DNA of 64,000 bases, from positions 10,442,734 through 10,506,733 of the forward strand of contig NC_089738.1 of assembly GCF_035083965.1 (NCBI RefSeq), given 5' to 3'. The notes beneath the pieces are model-generated. The model saw only the letters and a list, made by a program, of their open reading frames with translations, had not been told where the DNA came from and made no database searches. Origin of the DNA: Branchiostoma lanceolatum (taxonomy: Eukaryota > Chordata > Leptocardii > Amphioxiformes > Branchiostomatidae). Shown in pieces: positions 32,901 to 45,900 of this stretch. The number at the start of each line of letters is the position of its first letter. Within the stretch, counting starts at the first letter, position 1. The translations under genes were made by a program, and so were the position numbers.

Positions 32901-35304
32901 GCCCTGTTGGATGTTAATTAGAATACTTCAGTAAGACAGTGTAGAAAGGGTACCATATTTCGTGTCAACAACTAAATGCATTCCGACGTGAATTTTTGTG
33001 AGTCGTTTTACATTCCAGGACACTGCGAAAATAGGGGGAGAAATTAGATGTTTTAGTTAGCGACTACTGTGTGCTACTCTTTTCCTTTTTGTGGTGTTAT
33101 CATTTTTTCGAACATAGAAAAAAAGGTTATTTGATTTTTGATGGTGGTTGTACTAGCTTACGTAAACCAGTGTATTTCTATGTTTATGATTTATTGGATG
33201 GTTTCTTATGTGGCTTTTCGTCACCCTGTAACCGCAAAGTAGTTCTCCCCGTTGATACAAAGCTACAATTGTACAAATTAAGCAAATGTATAAATGAGAT
33301 GATCGGCCTACCGTGTGTTAAGGTAAACAGGTTATAGCTGGTTACGTAGCTCATCTTGCTTGCTTGCTTACTTGCTCATCTTATCCAGATCCAATCTTTA
33401 AAAAAAGACTAGGAAATCATTGCGACAATCCTTCATTTGACGCAGATACCCGTATTTATGACAAGTTTTATTTTTTGGTGGGGTGGGCAGATGAAATAAG
33501 ATAGGCTTAATATAGTAATTGCCTTCCCTTGTATAAGGTTAAGAACTTTGACATTTTAACTCTTGACTGTCAACATAGCCACAACAAAAACACAAACGGT
33601 GTAACCAGTAAAGTGAAACATACACGTAAAGACTACACGATTCGACTTATTCGTATAACGTACTTTGTTGGCGTATTCTTCTTATATATATCGTCTTTAA
33701 GTGTACATAATCTTCTTTAAAGAAGGTGAAAAATCTTACCTGTTCAGTCTGACGATTCGTGCGTTGTCCCTTTGTCTATTTTCAGAGTGGTTCAATGAAG
33801 AATCGCCGATGTAATCACCTGATACGCGCGTAACCCAAAAATAGAAGCCCTCCACTTGCCTACGGGTAAGCGAACTCGTGGGAAACGACTTGTGTAGAAG
33901 CAAACCCCAAACACTAGTAAAGTTTTGGGCCAATGCCACTTTTTCCCTCTGGGCAGTATCACCATGGCAAACAATAGGACACAAAGCGTTTGCTTACAAC
34001 CGGTGCACAGCGCCACTTCAAATGATCGCATGGGGCTCTTGAGGGCACGAAAGTTACAGTCTACTGTTTCACGTATCGTTTTACTGCGTTTTTCCCACGC
34101 GATGAGTGACATTTTCGTACTGCATGGTTTCTGAGGATCGCTCCATTTTTAAACGTCAACAGGGGTGGGTGAGACTTAGAATAATGAAATATTGGATTCA
34201 GAAGTCAGAAATTGAGTCGGTCAAAAATATCATGTTTGGCATTTATTTCTACGCATGCGCTTTAGCAAGCTACCTCTTACGAAGTTATATAACGTTCTGC
34301 ATACATTTTACATTTTCTATAAACTGTATTCTCAATTTCTTATGTATTGCTATCAAAAGGCGATAAGATAAACAAAAAATTTCATTTAACGAAAATCATA
34401 CTTTTTGCTCTAAAAAATCCATACTTTTGGCCCGATTTTTCATATAGAGAGGGATAGAAATAGATTGACAGATTGAAAGATAAATAGATGGAAAAATTTA
34501 GATATTGTACTAAAGACAGGTATGTAGATTAGATTGACAGAAAGATAGAATCATTCAGATAGCTAATTGGTTGATAAAAAAAAACGTACGTGCTATGATT
34601 AGTTTTATAAATGTTTGAGTTTGCAAAATAGGTAAAATTGTAATTTAGTAGAACTCGTAATTCGGGCGTTTGAGCGGTTTGCCTTCCAATAAAGTAGTCC
34701 ACAAACCAGTCTATAAACCGTTTAATGACACAGATATCGTCTATATGTGCTTGCGCTTTATCGCCAACACTGTGACTGGTTTTCCAGCTGATTTCAATTC
34801 AGAAATAAGTCTTTACGTGTCTCATAACTTTTTATTTTGTTAGGAGCGGAGATTGCTACGTAACTTACACTTGGAAAGGATGAGAGCCTGATAAGAAATT
34901 GTATAGATATAAGAAGATTTTGAATTTCCGGAGGAGTTTGAACAGATTGTAGTGTGTTCCGTGATAGTAGATGTGTTTTGGGGTGCACATAACATATTGA
35001 CAAAACGTAGCTTAATATGTTAGAAACGGTTTTGTGAGATGTCCACTTGAAATTTCCCCATTAGGAAATCCAAAACGTGCAAAGACATCTACTCACTTTT
35101 TAATTTTTTTAAATTTTTATTAAACAACAGAAAAATATACAGGACACAGAGGTGATGCACTCTAGCTAAAGCTAATATCAAACGTCACCTATGGAAATAA
35201 AAAAGTACAACTTACATAGACAAGTACAATAACAATAAGAAACAGCAATTGGGTCGTCCAATACAAACAAACGAACAAACAAACAATGAATATATCAACA
35301 TACC
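29981..35304. other. Upstream region of the chordin-like gene, no gene seen
   Basis: The 5' UTR and promoter of CHRDL must lie just above 29980; a short CAA-repeat occurs at about 30010-30030. No TATA box or exon is clear. Short ORFs are unsupported. A developmental BMP antagonist is expected to have enhancers here, but none can be identified by eye. Confidence 0.5.
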
Positions 35305-35720
35305 TGAACTAAGTTTTAAAACGTTTGCTTGTCGCAATATAGTGCTGAGTCAAGCCTAAAATGTTACAATTGAAATCATACGAAACAAAGGATGAGCCTC
35401 TTAATAATAAATAAATAAATGAATGCTTGATCAGACAAAGTATCGATATCAAGAATAGGGGCTAAAAGGTTCCGTAGGTTGCCCAGAAGGTTGCCATCTA
35501 CTCACTTGTTGAGTTGAACTAAGTTTTAAAACGTTTGCTTGTCGCATTATAGTGCTGAGTCAAGCCTAAAATGTTACAATTGAAATCATACGAAACAAAA
35601 GATGAGCCTCTTGATAATAAATAAATGAAGGCTTGATCAGACTAAGTATCGATATCAAGAATAGGGGCTAAAAAGTTCCGTAGGTTGCCCAGTAGGTTGC
35701 CATCTACTCACTTGTTGAGT
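35305..35720. repeat. 210-bp direct tandem duplication
   Basis: GAACTAAGTTTTAAAACGTT begins at about 35305 and again at about 35515. Both copies run through CAAGCCTAAAATGTTACAAT and TATCGATATCAAGAATAGGG to GCCATCTACTCACTTGTTGA, with a few substitutions. Recent local duplication, non-coding. Confidence 0.9.
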
Positions 35721-35889
35721 GTATTCAAATACCCCGTTACCCGATGTTTTTAAACGCCCTGTTACACGTATGTGTGTGAAAATGCACGGCGCCTTCAGTT
35801 TTTTGTTACATTTCCTTGTAAACGGTCGGTTCTGTCATAAATAGGTACGGTAAAGCGGTCGTCTTCTGGCCTTTTCTATGACTGGTACC

Positions 35890-36190
35890 AGGTCACCCCT
35901 ATCCTTTTTGACACATGCGTGTTGGGTCACAGCAAGTTTTCTTGCTGTTTCTGTAGCAGGGTACATTTCTACAGGGAGGACGTGCTAGCCCTTCCCATTT
36001 AACGTGTTCAAGGCACAGTCTCGAACACGGAACCCCTATCTTACGTCCCTTCCGAAAGACGGGTGCAGTCCCAGCCGAGAAGTTCTGTCTCATGGCAAGA
36101 TTATTACCGGAGTCTCCCAGTTCTCAACTGATTTGAACCAAGAGCTCAACTGTGAGACTGCTACCAGTTGAGCTAAAGGGACATCCCTTG
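35890..36190 (-). mobile_element. tRNA-derived SINE (minus orientation)
   Basis: On the minus strand the head reads CCCTTTAGCTCAACTGGTAG with A box TAGCTCAACTGG (36164-36175) and B box GGTTCAAAT (36131-36139). The body includes GTCTTTCGGAAGGGACGTAA and GGGGTTCCGTGTTCGAGAC. The order tRNA-like head then conserved body is SINE architecture. The short ORF across it is not a gene. Confidence 0.75.
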
Positions 36191-38619
36191 CTGTCACACA
36201 AACGTGTAGCCTCTCGTGCGACCCCTGTGATAGCGGCTTAACATAAATACACCGTGGCTCCAGTATCTAAAAGTACAATTAAAAAGACTGCGCTGTAATC
36301 TTCTGTCAGACGACCATTCGATCCCTGTCATCATGTCTGATATATGTCATCGTTCGGCGCTCCACGGGTCAAAAGGTGACCCCATACCTAGTCTTCAACT
36401 GTATCCGTGTCATACAAGTGGTGATTATCGCATTGAGGAGATGACTATCATTTGGAGTGATATATGTCAGACCTAGTCAGTGTTCTTTCTTCCTCGCAGG
36501 CGCCATGTTAGCCCGGTAGTTAGCCCGGATTTTTGTTGTGAAGAAAACTGGGCGGAAGGTTACCTGCGTTTTTGGAATAGCCAGTTGTGTGTCCTTCCGC
36601 CAGGGCGGAACGATATTGTTATTGGTGGATCAACAGGCGCATGCGACTCGACTTAAATTACCAAAGATTACTCTCCTAAGCTAGTTTTGGACTATTCCAT
36701 TGAAAGTGTTTTGAGATTTGACAACTAGAAGGCAGGGGTATTTTCTCCAAAATGTTCGACAAAAAAATGCCATATTGAATTTCATACATATTTTTTTAAT
36801 GACAAAAATGCTCTGTTATCAACGAGGCAACCATGCTGTTCTCGATATGAAATATCATAATAAATAATTTGTAGTCACACTCGTACTTTTGATAGCCAAT
36901 ATCTTACCCTTTGATATAAAAAAAAAACAGACAAATGAGTCGACAATATACATGTATATACCCAACAGTTGTGTGATGAATTCTGCTGTATGACGTACAG
37001 GCGGGGGAGTTGTTTTGTCCAAGTCGCTGTTGCAGCAATGCATGCTTTACATAGACGTCGCTTCAGCATGCAAAGGTAACAGACTCAACAACGGCGAATT
37101 GAACAATAGTACAGATTCTTACATGACTAATTGCTGAACTTATAAACTACACACTGTTTTCAGTACAAGAATGATTTATATTCCAAGGCATGCGTTATCA
37201 ACTTATCATAGATGGTGGGGGTGGGAAAAGGCGATTGGGACCTTGTTGCAACGCCATCATGCGGCAATGTGCGGTAGAGTCAGGCCCTGATGAAGATAGC
37301 TTAGGGGTAACCGAAACTTCAAGAACTATATTTTCATTCTCATATATCAGCATAACAAGATAAAAATTTACATGTAGGTAGCATGCACTTGCTATATATA
37401 CATTATCCACGGAAATGCCATCATATACAACAATAGTTTTAGAGTCCAGAACAGTTATACGCACAAGCCATATTGACCTGGCTTGATATTGAAATTAATT
37501 CTACCTCTATATTTAAACAAAATCCATCGAATTCAGATTATATCAACTAATATACACTTTCATACATAATAAGCATAGAGATGAAAATCTAAGAGTACGT
37601 AACACTAGATTTATTCGTTATTACTATTCTACCAATGGCTTTGGCCTTTTGCTTCATTAATAACTTTGGCCTTTGCTTTATAACATCAGATATTTACAGA
37701 TCAACTTCGATTTCGTGGTCGGACCTGGAACAGAAATTACTTATGAATCGTAACACTTTGGCTACACTTATCACTATATTTGGTTCAAATATTTTTGTCA
37801 ATTTCATGGTGCAATGATTACCTCCAAAACTGAAAATAGAGGTATTGTTTTTGGCATATCTGAAAAACTCCTGAATGGATTTAAATAATAGTTGGTATGT
37901 GAGTAGGTTTTAGCCAAAAGAAAGTCAACGTCTTTTCAGGGCCCCATGGTGTGTCGCCTTGTTGGGAATGCAGTTGCAAAACGGCCCGAAGTATTCTGTT
38001 TTTTAAGAAACACATTTCGACAATTCAATCTGAACCTGCATGCGAAAAATTGAGTTGTTGTCAAACTGATGAAGTCACGGAATAGATATTTGGGAGAACA
38101 AAATGGGGCACAAGTGTTTCAAAGTAACTTATTGTAAAGGCCGGCTTTTGGATTATAAACCTTATAAGACTTTTATGCAGTTTATCACGTTCACCGACTT
38201 TTTACATTATAATCACCATACTCAAATCGTTTCTGTTTGCTTGTATATTTGTTTACTTATTTACTTTATTTCACCAGGGGACACATCGACTACTGGCGCT
38301 TTTTAAATTTTCCATGGAGGCTTGATACTTTTAACCTCCATTATTGAAGCATTGAGCTTACAAAGTGTACAGACATGTAACGTTACATATTTGTACGTAT
38401 CTCAAACATAACTATAACCTGATGATTAAGATATTGTAGCAGCCACGCCGTCCAGTTTTCCATCCTCTTCATCTGTTTGCGTCTTCCTGATATTGAAAAC
38501 AGAAAGAGAGACTAGTTTAGAAAAACACTGCTGTTCAATACTGCCTTTGATTTTATAACACATATACAGACAGTCTGAGGTATTTTCTGTTTCGAAGCAT
38601 CCTTTCAAATTATTTTTAC
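36191..38619. other. Intergenic, no gene seen
   Basis: No recognisable coding exon or RNA gene. Contains a CTGATGA...GAAAC hammerhead-like motif near 37287-37315. Confidence 0.4.
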
Positions 38620-39600
38620 CTTCGCCGAGAAGGTTATGCAGAGGGTAGCGTTTGTCTGTTTGTCTGTTTGTCTGTTTGTAGTGGACCATCATAACTCAAG
38701 AACGCCTGGATGGATTGTCTTGGTATTTGGTATGTTGGTAGGTTGAGATTTTGGGCCCCCTAGCGGCTTCTTACGGTACTGCAGCGGAACTTCCTGTTTT
38801 GATATCTCGTGTTCTGGACATGCTATGGAACTGATTTTTGAGTGGTAGATAGCTCTTTGGACAGAGAGTAAGTGGTGTGGGTTTGGGCCCCCTAGCGGCT
38901 TTTTTGGAACTGCAGGAGCAGGTTTTGCGTCTGACTTTGAAAGGGAATAACTCAAGAAGGGCTTGATGGATGGTAATGATTTTTGGTAGGTAGATAGCTT
39001 GAGTGATGATGTACATGATTAGACACCTCTTATGCAAATCAGTATCTAATTTGCATACTTAATGAGGAAAGTTTATACATCCGCCAAATTCCATGATAGG
39101 ACTCTGAAACATGTGACATATGTAACTGAGGAAGAGAGGAATATTAATTGATATGAACTATGCAAATGAAGACCTCATTTGCATAATTAATGAGGAAATA
39201 CTATAACAAGATGGGCTTGATGGATGGTCATTATTTTTGGTATGTAGATAGCTTGTGTGATGCTTAGTATAATTGGACAATTATTATGCAAATCAGATTC
39301 TAATTTGCATAATTAATGGGGCAACTTTAAAAATCCGCTTTGTTCCATGATATCACTATTCAAATTGTAACTGAGGAAGAGAGGAATGTTTATAGATAGA
39401 AAATATGCCAATGTGGGCTAATTTGCATACTTAATGAGTAACTTCTCTAATTCCACACTGGCAAATGACGGCAATTTCATACATTCAATACTTTTTTTTG
39501 GCATCGGGACGTTATGTGAATGTAAACATCGTTGAATCAAATTATGCTAATAAGGGCCTCATTTGCATAATTAATGAAAAATATTAGCATAACCTTCTTT
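38620..39600 (+). repeat. Dispersed repeat family A, copy 3, with internally duplicated tail
   Basis: Head CCTTCGCCGAGAAGGTTATG and (TTTGTCTG)n, then GGGCCCCCTAGCGGCTTCTT and CTTCCTGTTTTGATATCTCG. The tail GGGCTTGATGGATGGT ... ATGCAAAT ... ATTTGCATAATTAATGAGG is repeated with a period of about 250 bp (from about 38950 and 39200). Paired ATGCAAAT/ATTTGCAT blocks recur at least four times. Confidence 0.75.
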
Positions 39601-39881
39601 GTTGAGCTCATAATTTGTTAAGCTCATACTTTGGACATGTTATATTTTAAGACAATCAACTGGTATGATTTATAATTGATGAGAAACACTCCTAATACAT
39701 CAGTCATAAAGGTTAAAATCATTTGGCGAAGGTATGAGGTCGTGGAACTCTAGTTACTAATGAATTTTCCTTTAGATTCTATTCTTCTGTTTTGTAGATT
39801 GTACCCCCTCGAAAACCAAAGTCTTTAAAGCTGAAGAGGTTATCCAAGTAGTTTGAAGGTTTAATGAATAAACAAATGAAT

Positions 39882-40084
39882 AAGCGCTTTCACACTTCCG
39901 CATGTGCGGCGACAGGAATTGTGGGTAATATGTCGAAGGTGAAGGCTACTGAGACGTAAACAAACCTCTGGACATTGATATGCATTTTGAGACAATGGTC
40001 GAGACAAGAACTGTTTCGAGCCTGGGACATATTACCCACAACTCCTGTCGCCGCGCATGCGTACTCGGAAGTGTGAAAGCGCTT
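39882..40084. mobile_element. 203-bp MITE at the SLC22 3' end
   Basis: Both ends are AAGCGCTTTCACACTTCC-like inverted repeats of about 50 bp that also share CGACAGGAATTGTGGGTAAT. It ends nine bases beyond the transporter stop codon, so it must form part of that gene's 3' UTR or its terminator region. Confidence 0.85.
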
Positions 40085-40093
40085 ATAAATAGC

Positions 40094-42935
40094 CTACTTT
40101 CCCAACTGCTCGGCCTCCTCGATGGTCTGCATGAGCGGTTTGCCCATGGTGTCCGGTAGTAGCAAGGCCAGACCTCCGGCCACCAGGGACATGGTGCCGA
40201 AGATGAGCAGAGGTAGCGGGTTCCAGAGATCCCCGATCATGATGGCGAAGGGAGCGATGATTCCTGCGATCCTGGCGCTCATGGACCCCACACCGACAGC
40301 CACGCTCCTGTAGAAACAAGTTGTTAACCGGTAAGTGTAACATGTTTTTCTCATACCTCCGTAAAATATTTAGTTTTATTCATCATTGTGAATTTCTCGC
40401 AAATTCTGTCTATGCATTTTTCTGCCAACCTACGTGACCGACTTTGGACCGGGGTCAAGCCAACATTCCCATCCTGCCAGCAGGTTACACTATCTACCGC
40501 CTCACATCCTGTCACTCTACAATATTCAAATAAACCCAAGACGAACAAACACTTCGATCTAATGACCAGTCAATCGTACAAGAGAGGCACAAACAAGTTA
40601 CTTGACAGGTGTGTCAATCAAAAGCGCCACCTACCGGATCACTGTGGGGTACAGCTCAGCAGTGTAGTTGTAGATGACCGCAAATGAGATGGAGATTCCG
40701 AACTTACCAAGCATCGCCAACGTTGTACGGACTGGGATCAAGTCTAGACAAAAGATTTAAAAATCGTCGTATTAACAGGAGCTTTAGTTGATACAAGTTT
40801 ATTTCATGGTCCTCTGTTTATGTACACAACGCAATTGTCCGTTTTATCAATAATGTCGGCCATCTTGTTGTGACGTCAGGATCGCATCTAAACGTTAACA
40901 TTTCGCATTTTTACCTTTCCTGGAGAGTGGCACCGCAACGGTACAAAAGCACCCGATGCCGCCAACCACCATGGACCCAGACAGAGTCTTCTGTCTCCCG
41001 ATTCTCTCCATCAGAATAACGGTCACCACGTAGGCCGGAAGTTCCACGGCACCGGAAGTAAACGAGTTGACGTAATCATCTCCTCCGAGGTTGGAGGTGT
41101 TGAGAGATAGTCCGTAGTACACCAAACTATTGACAAACCTATTTTGCCAGAAAATGTGACAAAAAAGAGAGAACTTTTAAGAAAAGAAAGATTGCCCGGT
41201 AACTGCTGAGGACATCTGGTTCCTCTGTGACATTGTCAACGTTAGATTTAAACGTTAGGTACCCACCCCCCTCTTTCACGGAGGGAACTTACCAGCCAAT
41301 CACGTTGCCTCTTGACCGTAGGTTACGACGTGACTGGCCGGTAGGTTTTCCTCCAACGAACACGTTAAGTCAGCTTACCAGTTGAAGCAAACGTTAAGTG
41401 TCCTTTTCCGTAGGTTAGGAGTCCGCACCAGATCCAGAAGGCTATAACTTCGGTGACTATTTTCGTCTTCGCTCTTCTTAGCCTAAACGGAGAAAATATA
41501 GCACTGACATTCATACGACATCAAGAAAAGGAACACTCCTAAAAATGCAACTGTAGTGTTACCGTAAAGTCAATAGTTTATTCGCCAAAAAACAGTTACT
41601 CAAGTGTTAAGTAGACAACACCCTCTCACGGAGGGAACATACCAGTCAATCACGTTGCCTCTTGATCGTAGGTGGAGACGTGATTGGTCGGTATTAACAA
41701 TAGTTCATTATGTATAGCTGGTAGCGTAATCAGCATCTGCTCTATCAACTAGCGGAGCAGAAAGGTAATGCAGAGAATAAGTTAAATGATCTTACCGTGG
41801 GTCCGTGTAGCTCAATGGCTTCATTGATGTAGCCCGGCTCCAGTTCTACACCGTTCTTTTCCGCATACTTGCTGATCAGCTCGCCAGCTTCCTCGTTTTG
41901 TCCTTGCGCAAGAAGCCATCTTGGTGATTCTGGTAAGAACCTATCATAAAAGTCACGTGGACATGTAAGAATAAGACCGTTGAAGCCATTTCGCCAACCC
42001 AGGCAAACAAAACGCATGTTAGACGATTGTCAAAGCTTGACATCACATGTACAGATAGACTACACTGCGTTCAACTGTCGATTCTTATCATCATATTTGC
42101 TGCAACTAGAAATGCCTTAAGGTAGGTGTTTTGAAGAATAGACTAGCATTGACTATTCAATGTTTTCACGTGTGACTTCACAAACTATGATGTTACCTTG
42201 TTGAAGGGTTGGGATGCATTTAAATTAGCAATATATGTAATCATGGAATCCAGAGTGATGTAGAAAAAAGGATATCTCTAAATACGATCCAAAAGCAGAC
42301 ATTATCAAATGGATGGATCTTTAACTGGCCAACATGGCGGATGCTCCATTACGTAATAATCACGTGACTGCAAACACTCAATATGCAAATCGCCCCAACA
42401 CGAGTGCACGTGAAACAGTCTGGCGACACTTACCACCAGTATCCAATAACAATGAGAGTCGGCAGGGTCATGATCAGCTGCAGCATCTGCCAGTCTCTGA
42501 TGAAGTAGGCCAGAAGTGACAGAAGCATGATGCCTCCAGCGAACCACATCTGGACAAAGATCCCACAGATCGTCCGTCTCGTAGCGCCCACGATCTCCAT
42601 AACTGTGGATGGAAGATAATGAAAGATTTAAATCTGGGATCGCCGTGCAAGCTAAGGTTTACGTTAACCATAGGCTTCTTTTATTCGTAATTACACTTTA
42701 CTTCTCTTCTTCCCTAGTTTGGAAGAAAACTCCACAGATTGGACATGGTTGGATGGATGAAATAGGGTAATGCGCTGTCTCTGTCTCCGCTTCTCTCTTA
42801 CTCCCTTTCTCTCTCCCTCTCCCTCTCTCGTATCCCTTCTTTCACTCTCTCCCTTTCTCTCTATCTTTTCTTTCTCTCTTTCCCTTTGTCTCTCTCTGTC
42901 TCCATCTCCATATCACTCTGTGTGTGTATGGGGAT

Positions 42936-42993
<58 letters not shown>

Positions 42994-45900
42994 TAAGGAA
43001 AGAAACAGACGGACAGAGCTGTTCAATACTTGACTTGTCTCTCCGACTTACCGTAGGAAAACGCCACCACGTAACTCCCGTTGGAAGTGAAGCCGACCAG
43101 GAACCTGAAGAGTAGCCAGGCCGCGTAGTTCGGTAGGAACGCGTTCACAATGCCGGACAAGCATTCACCAACCATACAGACGATGAAGATCTTTCTTCGG
43201 CCAAACCTTACAATAAAAGAGATTACAATCTTGATTACAAATTCATTAAGATATGAGATGGATTGATGTCACCTTGACAGAGTCTTTAATACAGTAATAT
43301 TCTGTTAAAAATCAATGTAAAATTTTGAGCACGTAGTTTGATGAGTACCTGTCAGCTAGGTTCCCAAACACCACAGCACCGGACATGACGCCCGACATGA
43401 AGATGGCCTGGTTCAAACGGGACATCCATTTCCGGTCGCATACCAGGTCCCACTGAAACAAAAATGGCGGTAAGATCGTAAAATATCAAATCTGTACTTC
43501 TACAATTTCGATTATTGTGATTCAATCAAATGCAATGAAGTAAACGATTTAAAAAAAACTTTCTAAAGGTAAAACTGTCAAACTACGGTAGATATGAATA
43601 TGATTTGAAATTATGAAAAAAACACTGTCATGGTTCATGATTTACATTATGTTTTGCAAGAGGAATACAAGAAGCTAATCTTCATCGATCTGGGACCTAC
43701 AGCCATCCCTCAACAGAGACGGGGGGTGACATAGACTTTCTGCAATTTAGGATCCACTGCTCACCGAGTCACCCTTTCTATCTGTATAACGTGACGTTAC
43801 AGAAGCAGCGGATTGCTCATTCCTCGATAAAGACAAGTTGATGAAATGGAAATTTGGGTAAGCCCAATTTCTTGTGTTGAAAATTCCAGTTTAACTTTGA
43901 CACATACTGATTGACATTATGTATAATGCATTTTTGATTATGTAACGCCAAATGTCACAAAGGCTGCTGAAACATATATTTGAAACGTGTATATGGTTAC
44001 ACACACTTGACCCATAAAAGTACATTTATATCATGGAATCGTTGAGAACAATTTTCTAAATGTCAAATGATTTTAAATACGGTAAATGCAAACATGGCAT
44101 AACGATAGGATAAGATATTTACATTATATATGCAATGCATTTTTGGTTAGATTCCGAAAAACATGTCACTTAAGGTACAGAAACATATATCATGTGGTGA
44201 TGACTACTTGACCCATAAAAGTACGTTTACTTTATGGAAATTCTGTGTAACTGCGGATATGTCAGGGCGCATAGAGCCGCTCAACCGTGAAGGAATTGGC
44301 TCAAATTAGGCGGAACATACGTCATTATTCTTTCCGCGGCATTATGCTTCTCCGCGAGGCCTTTTTCAAGCATGGCTCAAGTATATGCTGTCAAAAGACT
44401 ACGAAACATACTTTTCCCTCACTTTTCCCTCACAATAACTGACATTTTCTGATCGAGTGAATAGTACATTGTTAGGGTATTACCTCCTTATGTAAAGCAT
44501 TGCGTCCGTTGAATAAAACTTAGCGTTTCTTTTCATTATAATGTTTGGTCAATTTGAAGCTTATTGAGCTTGTATCATATATGAATGTATTTTATGGAAT
44601 AACGTAGAAAATATCACATTATGCTTATTTCGGTTTCCAGTGCTGTGTATAAACCAATCCACAGACTATACCAAAGTATACCATGACTTCTATGTGGCAA
44701 CACCATAACCCCAAGGTTGCGCCAAGGGCTGTCTTCCGAAACTGAACTACTTTAAACTTCATATCATATATCTCCGACATACTAAATTTAGTTGTAACAT
44801 AAGCAGTGGATAAATCAAACATATTGTTACTTAGATATAAGAATGGACATAGTCCTAGCTGCTTGATGTGAAGCCAAATACAAGGCATTCAGTACAATCT
44901 TCTCTCTTGACAGAGTTGCCGGTCGTACGTTTTTGGTGTAATACAACCGGCGCTGTCAATAGTGGATGGTACAACTCTAGCTCTGTAAAGTTAAAGAAAC
45001 AATACCCGTACCTACGCTAGACTGGAAAGCGTGAAAGCTACTAGTACCCGTCTTGTGATTTTTAGGCATCTGTGAAAATGAATTGTCTTGTTGCAATTTT
45101 TGATAAAGAATAAGGAAAAAAGTAAAATTATCATCTCTTCTTACTGTACACTTTTAAGGTCGTCTTGGACGGGGAAAACGTCGACCTGTATCTATTTGCA
45201 GCAGGTGTTCTTCAAAACATAATATTCCTCTCCAACGTATTTCTTCTTTCCATTTAGGGGCTTGTATGCCCATTTTCCGTACGGACATACTCAACCGCTT
45301 TAATCCCGCGTAATTCGTTGGCAACTGCTCAAATTTGACATTAAATGCAATTAAAAACTGGCAAATTTGCGTGATGAAGATTTTGCATTTAGCGTAAAGT
45401 GCATTGTGCGCAGCGAATTTAACCGTTAGTCGTATATGTCCCCCTCCCATGCAAATTTTCCTCAAAGTAACGTAAGATTTAAGATGAAGAAGCTAGGCGT
45501 GAGACCTAATTTATTCATAACATATTTATAACGTTCCACCATTCTTTTAAAATCCTTCATGTATTTCAAACGTATATCATATATATCTTACTTAAAGTTT
45601 TGGGCTTTGATCTAACACAAATACCAACACAAACTCACCATGAATTTTCGGTCGGATCTCCAACCTGCCTCAGATGTTTGATTCACTGCGAAAATTCATG
45701 GTGAGTCCCTAGTGTGTAGGATCAAAGCTCATAACTTTACAATATGTAGCCGTGGATGATTTCATCAGGTTGGCAAATGACTGAATAGCAAGGTTCTTTT
45801 ATTCACAACCAATTATTTTACAAGAGCCGACGTTTCGACGACTGACTGTCATCTTCATCAGGGCAATACTGACTAGTTCCCAGTGCACTGAAGCTAGGTG

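Noticed and set aside
35899-36093. 64-residue minus-strand protein
   Set aside because: It lies within the SINE body.
36100-36190. Functional tRNA gene
   Set aside because: A and B boxes are present but the D and anticodon stems do not form and the body continues as a SINE.
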